From JAFDZV01 sp966128725 (GTDB lineage Bacteria > Bacteroidota > Ignavibacteria > OLB7), in NCBI GenBank assembly GCA_966128725.1, contig CBHYLN010000001.1, positions 58,422 through 122,421 on the forward strand: a DNA stretch of 64,000 bases, in the 5' to 3' direction. Shown piece after piece: positions 54,329 through 63,092 of this stretch. The notes beneath the pieces are model-generated. The model saw only the letters and a list, made by a program, of their open reading frames with translations, was not told the DNA's origin and searched no databases. How positions within the stretch are numbered: position 1 is the first letter of the stretch; every line of letters begins with the position of its first letter. The position numbers and the translations under genes were made by a program.

Positions 54329-55071
54329 GCCTCGACCGCTCCTCGGTCCCGATCTACTCGCGGCACACGATTGATGGGCTTGAGCCCGGCAACGTTCCGG
54401 AATCCGGGGCGCTGTTGCTGGTGGACAAACCCAGCGACTGGACATCGTTTGATGTTGTTGCCAAAACACGGAACCTGCTCCGCGTACGCAAGGTTGGCCA
54501 TACCGGCACGCTCGACCCCATGGCAACCGGCCTGTTGATCATCTGCCTGGGCCGTGCAACCAAACTTGCCGATCAGATCCAGGCAGAGGAAAAGCAGTAC
54601 ACAGGCACGATCCATTTTGGCGGCACTACGCCAACCGACGACGCCGAAAGCCCGGAGAACGCACAGTTCCCAACCGACCATCTCACCGGCGAAATGATTG
54701 CACAGGCCGCGGCCGGTATGGTGGGCGAACAGCTTCAGCGCCCGCCGGCTTATTCGGCCCGCAAGGTGGACGGCAAACGTATGTATGCGCTGGCACGGCG
54801 CGGTGTTGAGGTGGAAGTTGCGCCGCGAGCGATCACGATTACGAAGTTCGATATCACCCGCGTCGCCGTTCCCGATGTCGACTTTGATATCGAGTGCTCG
54901 AAAGGCACGTACATCCGTGCGCTGGCCCGCGACCTTGGATCCGCGCTCCAATCCGGAGCATATCTCACGGCCCTGCGACGTGTTCGAAACGGGGCCTTCA
55001 GTGTTGACGATGCCGTTACGATCGATACACTTCGATCGCTTGCCGAACGGCGATCGGAAAGCCCGGCATGA
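54325..55071 (+). CDS. truB: tRNA pseudouridine(55) synthase
   Basis: A 248-aa enzyme forming pseudouridine 55 in the T-loop of tRNAs. Motif I with the catalytic Asp64 (KVGHTGTLDPMATG), the GTTPTDDAES segment, RPPAYSARKVDGKRMY and IECSKGTYIRALARDLG are present. It overlaps rbfA and ribF by 4 nt on each side. The C-terminal PUA-like extension of gamma-proteobacterial enzymes is absent; the length is typical for short TruB. Confidence 0.95.
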   Translation: MSLDRSSVPIYSRHTIDGLEPGNVPESGALLLVDKPSDWTSFDVVAKTRNLLRVRKVGHTGTLDPMATGLLIICLGRATKLADQIQAEEKQYTGTIHFGGTTPTDDAESPENAQFPTDHLTGEMIAQAAAGMVGEQLQRPPAYSARKVDGKRMYALARRGVEVEVAPRAITITKFDITRVAVPDVDFDIECSKGTYIRALARDLGSALQSGAYLTALRRVRNGAFSVDDAVTIDTLRSLAERRSESPA

Positions 55072-55997
55072 TGAAGCTCTACAGATCATTCGACGAACTT
55101 CCAGCCAACCAGCCTCGCGTGCTGACAATCGGCACGTTTGACGGTGTGCATCGCGGCCATCGCACGATTCTGGAGGCGCTTGTTGCCCAGGCCCAAGCGC
55201 TCTCGGCGCGCAGCATGGTCATCACCTTTCATCCGCACCCGCAGGAAGTGCTGCGGCGTACCGGCGAATCCGTGCCCATCCTTACAACGCTGGCCGAGCG
55301 GATGGCCGAACTTGAGGAGATCGGCGTTGACGAGATGGCGGTGCTGCCGTTTACGCTGGAGCTTGCGGCCACCCCATGGCAGGCATTTATCACAACGTTG
55401 CTGGAACGAGCGGGCCTGGTTCACGTTGTTGTGGGCCACGATCACGCCTTCGGTCGTAATCGCGAGGGAAATGCGGCTGCCCTGCGTGAATTCGGCGCGG
55501 TGCACGGTTTTGGGCTTAGCGAGATCGGTCCGTTTTTAGCCGGAGAGGAGGTTATCAGCTCCACCAAGATTCGCCGCGCGCTGCTGGCCGGCGATATCGA
55601 CAAGGCCACTCATTATCTGGGCAGACCGTATGCGTTCGAGGGGACGGTGGTGCGCGGTGACGGACGTGGGCGCACGCTGGGCATCCCAACGGCGAATATC
55701 GTTCCAAACGATCCATCGAAGTTGATCCCCGCCAACGGTGTGTACTGCGTGCAGCTCACGGTGGACGGGCAGACGTTCTCCGGCATGGCGAATCTTGGCG
55801 TTCGGCCCACATTTACCGATGGTGCAGCCCGCACAATCGAGGCAAATCTCTTCGACTTCGATCGTGACATTTACGATCATGTCGTAACGCTTCAATTCCG
55901 TAAGTTTGTACGTTCGGAGCAAAAATTCGGCTCGGCTGCCGAGTTTCTGGAGCAGTTGGAGCGCGATCGCGCCGTTTGCCGCGGCAGCATCGTATAA
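55068..55997 (+). CDS. ribF: Bifunctional riboflavin kinase/FAD synthetase
   Basis: A 309-aa cytoplasmic enzyme converting riboflavin to FMN and FAD. N-terminal nucleotidyltransferase domain (~15-170): IGTFDGVHRGHRTIL, FHPHPQEVL, GHDHAFGRNREGN, then ISSTKIRRALLAGDI. C-terminal kinase domain (~185-305): GRPYAFEGTVVRGDGRGRTL with GIPTAN, and FDRDIYDHVVTLQFRKFVR. Translationally coupled to truB (ATGA overlap). Confidence 0.95.
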   Translation: MMKLYRSFDELPANQPRVLTIGTFDGVHRGHRTILEALVAQAQALSARSMVITFHPHPQEVLRRTGESVPILTTLAERMAELEEIGVDEMAVLPFTLELAATPWQAFITTLLERAGLVHVVVGHDHAFGRNREGNAAALREFGAVHGFGLSEIGPFLAGEEVISSTKIRRALLAGDIDKATHYLGRPYAFEGTVVRGDGRGRTLGIPTANIVPNDPSKLIPANGVYCVQLTVDGQTFSGMANLGVRPTFTDGAARTIEANLFDFDRDIYDHVVTLQFRKFVRSEQKFGSAAEFLEQLERDRAVCRGSIV

Positions 55998-56070
55998 CGC
56001 TTCGAAGAATATCTCCGCCTTTTCAGACGGGCGGAAGCGGCACGAAGGCCTGTTCCTTCGGTCGCGCACC

Positions 56071-56094
56071 GGCCACAGCTCGTGACCTGTGGCC
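56071..56094 (+). promoter_or_regulatory. Hairpin between ribF and rpsO
   Basis: GGCCACAG/CTGTGGCC (56071-56078/56087-56094), a perfect 8-bp stem with an 8-nt loop. It lies 32 nt before the Shine-Dalgarno of rpsO and could be a ribF terminator or part of an S15 autoregulatory leader. No T-tract follows. Confidence 0.35.
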
Positions 56095-56136
56095 ACCTAA
56101 TCAGGCGTCACGAACCCTAACCCGTGGAGATATCCC

Positions 56137-56406
56137 ATGGCATTGTCCAAGGAGCGCAAGGCTGAACTTGTGCGAAAGTTCGGCGATCATCCCAATGATA
56201 CCGGTAAGCCTGAAGTTCAGATCGCGATTTTGACAGAGCACATTGCGATGCTCTCGCCACATCTCGAAAAGAACAAGAAGGACAAGCACTCGCTGCGTGG
56301 CCTTATGCAGATGGTTGGCAAGCGTCGCTCGCTGCTGGACTATCTGATGAAGAAGGAAATCAGCCGCTATCGTACGATCATTGCCGAGCTCGGCATCCGC
56401 CGATAA
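56137..56406 (+). CDS. rpsO: 30S ribosomal protein S15
   Basis: An 89-aa primary 16S rRNA-binding protein, standard length. ATG 56137 follows GGAG (56126-56129, 7-nt spacer). Family signature TGKPEVQIAILTEHIAML, HLEKNKKDKHSLRGLMQMVG, KRRSLLDYLMKKEISRYRTI is complete. It precedes pnp, the conserved order in bacteria, but here a strong terminator and a 330-nt gap separate them. Confidence 0.97.
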   Translation: MALSKERKAELVRKFGDHPNDTGKPEVQIAILTEHIAMLSPHLEKNKKDKHSLRGLMQMVGKRRSLLDYLMKKEISRYRTIIAELGIRR

Positions 56407-56416
56407 CAATCCTGAT

Positions 56417-56448
56417 AGCGCCGTGGTCAACATCATGATCACGGCGCT
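56417..56448 (+). terminator. Intrinsic terminator of rpsO
   Basis: A 13-bp stem (56417-56429/56436-56448; AGCGCCGTGGTCA, one G.T pair) with loop ACATCA is followed by TTCTGCTTT, 10 nt after the stop codon. Confidence 0.85.
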
Positions 56449-56777
56449 TTCTGCTTTCATCAAATCCGCCGCATGGCTTCGCGGTTGCGTTGCCACTGTA
56501 TTGCCGCGGAGGGCATGACCAGCCCGGAGGTACCCTCGCACACACGGTTCACCGTCGGTCACGACGAAGATCCATCGGTTCGCGATTCGATCAGCGCCCG
56601 CACCAGCCTGGTGGGGCAACGTAGCTTCGCATGCCGCCGGCTCTTCGTCGAGCACTCCCTACTGTTGAGTTGACCCCGCGTTGAGCACCACGTCGAGGGC
56701 GCTTCTGTGTCCATGCCGTAATTGTCGTTGTTTAGGCCCCAAGGAGTTGGCCTGGGGCAGTAATGTCAGAGGAAAGA
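56449..56777 (+). other. Leader region of pnp
   Basis: No gene seen. It should hold a pnp promoter. Near its end, GCCCCA (~56737) and TGGGGC (~56753) form a hairpin around AAGGAG, just before an in-frame ATG at 56763. This structure might occlude or guide ribosome binding. Confidence 0.35.
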
Positions 56778-59051
56778 ATGAAGACTGTTCAAATGGAATT
56801 TGGCGGCCGCACGCTCTCATTGGAGACGGGTCGCCTTGCAAAGCTTGCAAATGGCTCGGTGATGGTTCGCTACGGCGACACAATGGTGCTGGCGGTTGCG
56901 GTGGCATCCAGTGCCCCGCGCGAGGGGATCGACTTCCTGCCGCTGCAGGTTGAGTATCGCGAAAAGTATTCTGCTGCCGGCAAGATCCCCGGTGGCTTCT
57001 TCAAGCGCGAGGCGCGCCCTACCGAGAAGGAAATCCTCTCGTCGCGCCTGATCGATCGCCCGATCCGCCCGATGTTCACAAAGGGCTGGACGTACGAAAC
57101 CCAGATTATCTGCACGGTGTATTCGTTCGACGTCGTCAACGAGCCCGACGTGCTGGCCGCGGTTGGCGCATCGTGCGCGTTGATGCTTTCGGGCATGCCG
57201 TTCCACGGCCCGATCTCGAATGTTCGCGTTGGCCACGTCGACGGTGAATTCGTTATCAACCCGACACCGGAGCAGTTGAGCGAGTCATCACTCGAGATCG
57301 TGCTTTCCGGTACCGACTCCTCGATCGTGATGGTCGAGGGCGAGTCCAAGGAGATCAGCGAGGAGTTGTTCCTGGCAGCCCTGGAGTTCGGCCACGAGCA
57401 TATCCGACAGCTGAACGACCTGCAGCGCCAGTTGGTTGCCATGTGCGAAGTATCGCAGCTTTCGATGCCGGAGAAGAACACATTCTCCGATGTCACCGAA
57501 TACATTCGCAACCATTCCTCAGGGAAGATTGAAGCGTTTGCACGTGAGGCCACCAGCAAGGAAGGCCGTCAGGAGCGCTACAAGGCTCTGCGCGCCGAGG
57601 TTGCACAGGCAGTAGCCGCGAATTTCTCCGGTGAAACGCACGCCGATCTCGAGGTCGACAAGATCGTGGGTTCGGTGCTGCACGATCTGGAGTCGGAGGC
57701 GATGCGCGAGATGATCCTTTCGGAAGGCAAACGGCTCGACGGCCGCTCCACCACGGAGATCCGCCCGATCGCCTGCGAAATCGGCCTTCTTCCTCGCTCG
57801 CACGGCTCGGCGCTCTTCACGCGCGGCGAAACCCAGTCGCTGACGTCGATGACGCTTGGCACGAAGCTCGATCGGCAGTTGATCGACGGTCTGCTGCCGA
57901 AGCACGACAAGCGTTTCATGTTGCATTACAACTTCCCGCCATTCTCCACCGGCGAAACCGGCCGCTTCGGCGGCACGTCGCGTCGCGAAACGGGCCACGG
58001 CAACCTTGCCGAGCGCGGCCTGAAGGAAGTCCTCCCCAGCGAAGCCGAGTTCCCGTACACGATCCGCATTGTCTCCGATATTCTGGAGTCGAACGGCTCG
58101 TCGTCGATGGCAACGGTCTGCGCCGGCTCGCTTTCGATGATGCAGGGCGGCGTTCCCATTCGCAAGCCGGTTGCCGGCATCGCGATGGGCCTGATCTACA
58201 CCCCGGAGCGTGTTGCGATCCTTTCGGACATTCTGGGCGACGAGGATCACCTTGGCGACATGGATTTCAAGGTTGTTGGTACCACCGACGGCATCACCGC
58301 ATGCCAGATGGATATCAAGATCCAGGGAATTTCGCTGGAGATCATGAAGTCGGCACTGGAGCAGGCGCGCCAGGGCCGTCTGCATATTCTGGAGAAGATG
58401 GCCGAGGCGATCACCGAGCCGTCGGGCGAGCTGTCGCCGTACGCTCCGCGCCTTACCACGATCCAGATCCCGGTTGAGATGATTGGTGCGGTCATCGGCA
58501 GCGGTGGCGAGACCATTCGTGGCATTGTCGCGGAATCCGGTGCTGAAATCAACATCGAGGAAGACGGCACGATCGTGATTGCAGCGGTTTCCGGTGAGTC
58601 CGCCGCGCGCGCGGTGGAGCTTATCGGCCGAATCACCGAGCAGCCAGAGGTTGGCAAGACCTACGAGGGCCGCGTGGTTCAAATCCGCGAGGGATTGGGC
58701 GCCATCATCGAGTTCCTTCCGAAGAAGACCGGCTTGCTTCACATTTCCCAGCTCGAGCATCATCGTGTTGAGAATGTGGAGGATGTGGTCTCGATCGGCG
58801 AACGTGTTCAGGTGAAGCTCCTGGAAATCTCCGACGACGGCAAGTTCCGTCTGAGCCGCAAGGCCCTGCTGCCGGTACCCGAAGGGATGACGGTGTCGGA
58901 GGATAACGGCTTCAACCGTGGCGGCGACCGCGGGCCTCGTGGTGACCGTGATCGCGGCCCTCGTGGCGGCGGCAGCGGTGGTCCGCGTGGTGGTGGTGAC
59001 CGTGGCGGTCGTGATCGCGGCCCACGCGGTGGCGGCGGCGGGCGGTACTGA
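56778..59051 (+). CDS. pnp: Polyribonucleotide nucleotidyltransferase (PNPase)
   Basis: A 757-aa phosphorolytic 3'-5' exoribonuclease. ATG 56778 is favoured (AGAGGA 4 nt upstream; MKTVQMEFGGRTLSLETG is the family start); ATG 56763 would add 5 residues. Two RNase PH domains (~1-230 and ~315-545) with an alpha linker, LIDRPIRPMF, RGETQSLTSMTLGT and the catalytic Asp-bearing GVPIRKPVAGIAMGLI region; then KH (IQIPVEMIGAVIGSGGETIR) and S1 (EGRVVQIREGLGAIIEFL) domains. The last ~45 residues are an RGG/RGP-rich tail (GDRGPRGDRDRGPRGGG), an unusual RNA-binding-like extension. Confidence 0.95.
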   Translation: MKTVQMEFGGRTLSLETGRLAKLANGSVMVRYGDTMVLAVAVASSAPREGIDFLPLQVEYREKYSAAGKIPGGFFKREARPTEKEILSSRLIDRPIRPMFTKGWTYETQIICTVYSFDVVNEPDVLAAVGASCALMLSGMPFHGPISNVRVGHVDGEFVINPTPEQLSESSLEIVLSGTDSSIVMVEGESKEISEELFLAALEFGHEHIRQLNDLQRQLVAMCEVSQLSMPEKNTFSDVTEYIRNHSSGKIEAFAREATSKEGRQERYKALRAEVAQAVAANFSGETHADLEVDKIVGSVLHDLESEAMREMILSEGKRLDGRSTTEIRPIACEIGLLPRSHGSALFTRGETQSLTSMTLGTKLDRQLIDGLLPKHDKRFMLHYNFPPFSTGETGRFGGTSRRETGHGNLAERGLKEVLPSEAEFPYTIRIVSDILESNGSSSMATVCAGSLSMMQGGVPIRKPVAGIAMGLIYTPERVAILSDILGDEDHLGDMDFKVVGTTDGITACQMDIKIQGISLEIMKSALEQARQGRLHILEKMAEAITEPSGELSPYAPRLTTIQIPVEMIGAVIGSGGETIRGIVAESGAEINIEEDGTIVIAAVSGESAARAVELIGRITEQPEVGKTYEGRVVQIREGLGAIIEFLPKKTGLLHISQLEHHRVENVEDVVSIGERVQVKLLEISDDGKFRLSRKALLPVPEGMTVSEDNGFNRGGDRGPRGDRDRGPRGGGSGGPRGGGDRGGRDRGPRGGGGGRY

Positions 59052-59101
59052 TCTCAGCGCAGTACAGTCCACACCGAATCGAACGAGCAGACATTGCGCG
59101 C

Positions 59102-59133
59102 AGTGCCGGGCCTTTTGTACAAGGTCCGGCACT
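59102..59133 (+). terminator. Intrinsic terminator of pnp
   Basis: A 13-bp stem with one G.T pair (59102-59114/59121-59133; AGTGCCGGGCCTT) and a 6-nt loop is followed by CGCCGTTTTGG, 50 nt after the stop codon. The region 59134-59288 should hold the guaA promoter. Confidence 0.8.
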
Positions 59134-59288
59134 CGCCGTTTTGGTACGCAACGATGCAATTAGCACCACAGCTCGTTCCAACGGATATGCGTATCTTTGA
59201 AACTTTCATTTCCGGAACCAACCGGAGCCCACCTGCGTTGCGACAGCGCGAATTCCGCAGGCGGAACCAACCCTGACCGCGGTAGATC

Positions 59289-60830
59289 GTGACCCATTCC
59301 GAGCGAATTCTCATCCTCGACTTCGGTTCGCAGTACACGCAGTTGATTGCGCGAAAAGTGCGTGAAATCGGTGTGTACGCCGAGATCCACCCCTACAACA
59401 TCTCCATCGACACCATCCGGCAGCTTGCGCCGATCGGCATCATCCTCTCGGGTGGGCCATCATCGGTGTACGGTGACGACGCTCCGCATAGCGACGCTGC
59501 CCTGTTCGAGCTTGGCCTGCCCGTGCTCGGCATCTGTTATGGATTGCAGTTGATGGCATATCAGCTTGGCGGTTCGGTGGACCGATCGGCCAAGCGCGAG
59601 TTTGGCCCGGCCATTCTGGAAGTTGATTCGGCAACAGGCCTGCTTGAAGGTGTGCCGATGGAATCACTTGTCTGGATGAGCCACGGTGACTCGCTTACCG
59701 TCCCGCCGAGCGGATTTGAGGTGCTGGCCCATACGGCTAATGCGCCGATCTGCGTGGCGGCCGACCCATCCCGCAAGTTTTACGGCGTGCAATTCCATCC
59801 CGAGGTGCATCACACCACCAGCGGCGGCCAAATCCTGAAGAACTTCGTGTTCGGGGTTTGCGGCGCTCAGGGTGGATGGAATGCTCATGCCTTCATCGAG
59901 GGAGCAAAGCAGGATATCCGCGACAAGGTCGGCGATGGCCGCGTGATCTGCGCGCTCTCCGGCGGTGTGGATTCCAGCGTTCTGGCTGTATTGCTTCACG
60001 AGGCCATCGGCGATCAGGTGCGCTGTATTCATATCGACAACGGGTTGATGCGACTGGATGAGTCGCAGAAGGTGGTGGACATGTTCCGCCAGCAGTATCA
60101 TATCCCGCTGCACTTTGTCGATGCTAGCGAATTGTTCCTGAGCAGGCTCGCGGGCGTAACCGATCCCGAACAGAAGCGTAAGGTGATCGGCGCAACCTTT
60201 ATCGACGTATTCGAGGAGCATGCCAAGGAGTTCTCCGACGCCAAATGGCTGGCGCAGGGCACGTTGTACCCCGATGTCATCGAATCGGTTTCGTTCAAGG
60301 GTCCGTCGGTAACAATCAAGTCGCACCACAATGTTGGTGGCTTGCCCGAGCGGATGAACATGAAACTGGTGGAACCTTTCCGCGAATTGTTCAAGGATGA
60401 GGTTCGGGCGGTTGGCCACGAACTGGGGCTACCCAACGAGTTTATCCATCGCCATCCGTTCCCAGGACCCGGCCTTGCCGTGCGAGTGCTTGGCGAGGTC
60501 ACCAGGGAACGATGCGACATTCTTCGGCAGGCTGATGAGATCTTCATCAACGAACTGCATGCATCGAAGCAATACGACGAGATCTGGCAGGCCTTCGCGG
60601 TATTGTTGCCAATATCGTCGGTTGGTGTCATGGGCGACGAGCGCACCTACGAGAACGTCTGCGCCATTCGTGCTGTTACCAGTACCGACGGCATGACCGC
60701 CGATTGGGCGCGTGTTCCGTACGACGTTCTCGCCAAAGTCTCGAACGCAATTATCAACGAAGTGCGGGGCATCAATCGCGTGGTGTTCGACATCAGCTCG
60801 AAGCCGCCGGCAACCATCGAATGGGAATAA
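59289..60830 (+). CDS. guaA: GMP synthase (glutamine-hydrolysing)
   Basis: A 513-aa cytoplasmic enzyme converting XMP to GMP. It starts with GTG 59289 (MTHSERILILDFGSQYTQLI). Class I glutaminase domain with Cys83 in GICYGLQL and VQFHPEVHHT; ATP-pyrophosphatase domain with SGGVDSSVLAVLLHEA; C-terminal dimerisation domain with HRHPFPGPGLAVRVLGEVT and ending KPPATIEWE. Normal length and complete. Confidence 0.97.
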   Translation: MTHSERILILDFGSQYTQLIARKVREIGVYAEIHPYNISIDTIRQLAPIGIILSGGPSSVYGDDAPHSDAALFELGLPVLGICYGLQLMAYQLGGSVDRSAKREFGPAILEVDSATGLLEGVPMESLVWMSHGDSLTVPPSGFEVLAHTANAPICVAADPSRKFYGVQFHPEVHHTTSGGQILKNFVFGVCGAQGGWNAHAFIEGAKQDIRDKVGDGRVICALSGGVDSSVLAVLLHEAIGDQVRCIHIDNGLMRLDESQKVVDMFRQQYHIPLHFVDASELFLSRLAGVTDPEQKRKVIGATFIDVFEEHAKEFSDAKWLAQGTLYPDVIESVSFKGPSVTIKSHHNVGGLPERMNMKLVEPFRELFKDEVRAVGHELGLPNEFIHRHPFPGPGLAVRVLGEVTRERCDILRQADEIFINELHASKQYDEIWQAFAVLLPISSVGVMGDERTYENVCAIRAVTSTDGMTADWARVPYDVLAKVSNAIINEVRGINRVVFDISSKPPATIEWE

Positions 60831-60914
60831 CCATCTATCGATGGCCATCGCGCGACAGCTCGCGCTCAGAACCCGCTAACTACGTCACTGTTCATACATA
60901 ACCGATTCGCTCAC

Positions 60915-62390
60915 ATGAAAGTCTCGATTCAGCGATTCAAAGCCGACGGCTTTACGGCCGATGCGACGGCAGTTTTTCTGCCGCAGGACGAGGCGGGTTT
61001 CGCCGAACGCTCCACGTGGGTACGTTCGCTTTGGGAAAACACCGCTCATCTGCTCGATGCTCAGGATTTCACGGGCCGCAAGGATAGTGCCGCCCTGGCA
61101 TATACCGGCTCCAAGAAGTCACCGAGGGTGATCCTTGTTGGGCTGGGCGAATCGGGCAACGTGGATACCGAGCGGATCCGCCGCGCTGCTGCTACGGCGG
61201 CTCAGCGTGCGGCGGCACAGAAGTGCCAGAGCCTCGCGATCGTCCTTTCCGCAACCAGCGTTCCCGCAGCCGAGGCTGCCCAGGCAATCGTTGAAGGCGC
61301 GGTGCTTGCGGTGTACTCGTTCGACAAGTACTTCACCGAAAACAAGCCGACCAAGAAGCTGGAAAAGCTGACGATCCTGGTGGAGCACGCCGATGCGTTT
61401 AACGACGCGAAGCGCGGCATGGCCGTGGGTGAAGCCGTGGTGAACGGTGTTACGCTGGCACGCGATCTTGCGAATGCACCGAACAACGAAATCTACCCGG
61501 AAACCCTGGCCAAGCAGGCGAAGAACCTTGCAAGCCTGGGCGTAAAGGTAACGGTGCTGACCAAGGCCCAGATCGAACGCCTTGGAATGGGTGGATTGCT
61601 TGCGGTGAATCAGGGAAGCACGCGCCCTCCGTTCTTCGTTGTAATGGAGTGGAATGGTGGCAAGAAGGGTGATAGCCCGATTGTGCTCGTAGGCAAGGGA
61701 ATCACGTTTGACACCGGCGGTATCTCGATCAAGCCTGGGGCTGGAATGGCCGAGATGAAGATGGATATGGGCGGCGCCGCGGCTGTTATCGGCGCCATGC
61801 GCTCGGTGGCCGAGCTGAAGCTACCTCGTACCGTGATTGGCCTGGTACCTACCACGGAGAACATGCCATCCGGCAGCGCCTATGTTCCGGGCGATGTTGT
61901 CACGTTCATGAACGGCAAGACCGCCGAAATCGACAACACGGACGCAGAAGGACGCCTGATTCTGGCGGATGCGCTTTGTTATGCCGCTCGTTATAAGCCA
62001 CAGGCCGTGATCGATCTTGCAACGCTGACAGGTGCTTGCGTCATAGCCCTCGGAAATACTGCTTCGGGCCTTATGGGCAACTCTCCGGAGCTGAACCGCA
62101 AGCTGACCGAGGCTGGCAATCGCAGCTACGATCGCGTATGGGAGCTCCCGCTTTGGGAAGAATACGAGGAGTTGATCAAGAGCGATATCGCCGATGTGAA
62201 GAATTCAGGCGGTCGTGCAGCAGGCACTATCACCGCGGGCCTGTTCCTCCAACACTTCGTTGACGGGTACAACTGGGCACACATCGACATTGCTGGTACC
62301 GGCATGCTCTCCAAGGGAAGCGGCTACCTGAACAAGGGCGGCACTGGCGCGGGTGTTCGTCTTCTGGTGGATCTGCTCCGCCACTGGTAA
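60915..62390 (+). CDS. pepA: Leucyl aminopeptidase (M17 family)
   Basis: A 491-aa cytoplasmic dizinc aminopeptidase. Family motifs: metal-binding VGKGITFDTGGISIKPG (Lys, Asp), KMDMGGAAAVIGAM, NTDAEGRLILADAL (catalytic Arg and metal-binding Asp, Glu), DLATLTGACVIALG, GWNWAHIDIAG-like end (NWAHIDIAGTGML). The N-terminal ~160 residues are the variable domain. In some bacteria PepA also binds DNA; nothing in this sequence settles that. It lies 84 nt after guaA, with a small GCGCGA/TCGCGC hairpin (60850-60865) between them. Confidence 0.95.
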   Translation: MKVSIQRFKADGFTADATAVFLPQDEAGFAERSTWVRSLWENTAHLLDAQDFTGRKDSAALAYTGSKKSPRVILVGLGESGNVDTERIRRAAATAAQRAAAQKCQSLAIVLSATSVPAAEAAQAIVEGAVLAVYSFDKYFTENKPTKKLEKLTILVEHADAFNDAKRGMAVGEAVVNGVTLARDLANAPNNEIYPETLAKQAKNLASLGVKVTVLTKAQIERLGMGGLLAVNQGSTRPPFFVVMEWNGGKKGDSPIVLVGKGITFDTGGISIKPGAGMAEMKMDMGGAAAVIGAMRSVAELKLPRTVIGLVPTTENMPSGSAYVPGDVVTFMNGKTAEIDNTDAEGRLILADALCYAARYKPQAVIDLATLTGACVIALGNTASGLMGNSPELNRKLTEAGNRSYDRVWELPLWEEYEELIKSDIADVKNSGGRAAGTITAGLFLQHFVDGYNWAHIDIAGTGMLSKGSGYLNKGGTGAGVRLLVDLLRHW

Positions 62391-62437
62391 TCGAGCCGTC
62401 GCATGCGCGATGTAGCCAACAACAGATGATTCTATAA

Positions 62438-62467
62438 CTGAAGGCAGCCTCAATAGGCTGCCTTCAG
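62438..62467 (+). terminator. Intrinsic terminator of pepA
   Basis: A perfect 13-bp stem (62438-62450/62455-62467; CTGAAGGCAGCCT) with loop CAAT is followed by ACGTTTTGAC, about 48 nt after the stop codon. Confidence 0.9.
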
Positions 62468-62591
62468 ACGTTTTGACGGGATTGTATCTCCATAACATGG
62501 CGTTTCAGTAGGCTGGTGGTGATACAGATTCGAACTTGACGTCCTGGAGTTCTGCCAAAATTGCAAGAAAACGATGTTTGTTGCACGGAAG

Positions 62592-62875
62592 TTATCCACA
62601 GCGTAATCCACGTATCCACCTGCTGGTCGGGATAACACGTGGAGTGCCTGTGTACAGTAATCGCACCCAACCGACACCCGTGCATGTTACCCACAGTGAT
62701 GTGGACATGTGTGGAGTTATCCACATTTCATCAACAAGGAGCAACATCTCAAATCCCGCTTTTTTTGCAGGTTTTGCGGCCCTATAGTTGGGTGTTACCA
62801 CGAATTATCCACTAGTCCACACCTCCATCATCATTCATCAAAATCAATATCTGATATAGTTCTCAAGTTGGATGG
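62592..62875. other. Cluster of DnaA boxes with adjacent AT-rich stretch; candidate oriC or DnaA-titration site
   Basis: Two perfect TTATCCACA boxes (62592-62600 and 62717-62725), TTACCCACA (62687-62695) and TTATCCACT (62805-62813) lie on one strand. Weaker 7-of-9 boxes occur at 62604, 62612, 62627 (minus), 62650 (minus), 62700 (minus) and 62813. An AT-rich segment (62830-62865, CATCAAAATCAATATCTGAT and on) follows. The region (62468-62940) contains no gene, and no dnaA gene is in the window. Confidence 0.55.
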
Positions 62876-63035
62876 TAATCCATGTCATTCTCGTCAGCAA
62901 TGGTCGTTCCCTATGTGACATCGTTACTGGAAAGAACTCATACCATTGACGCACGTAATTGACAGAATGTCAGTTCTATGCGTAAATCCAGGCCACACTC
63001 CTCTGTTTTGGCCCCTTTTTCGTTTGTTTCTGTCC

Positions 63036-63051
63036 TGGCACGGAGCTTGCT
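63036..63051 (+). promoter_or_regulatory. Sigma-54-type (-24/-12) promoter before hsp20-dnaK
   Basis: TGGCACG-GAGC-TTGCT matches the sigma-54 consensus (TGGCACG-N4-TTGCW) at every position; GG (63037-63038) and GC (63049-63050) are separated by 10 nt as required. The predicted start near 63062 leaves a ~31-nt leader before hsp20. About 65 nt upstream, TGACA-GAA-TGTCA (62960-62972) is a palindrome at a position suitable for an enhancer-binding activator. Confidence 0.65.
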
Positions 63052-63092
63052 ATTCCTTTCGTTGCATCCAACCTAATGGAACTGAGGACATG

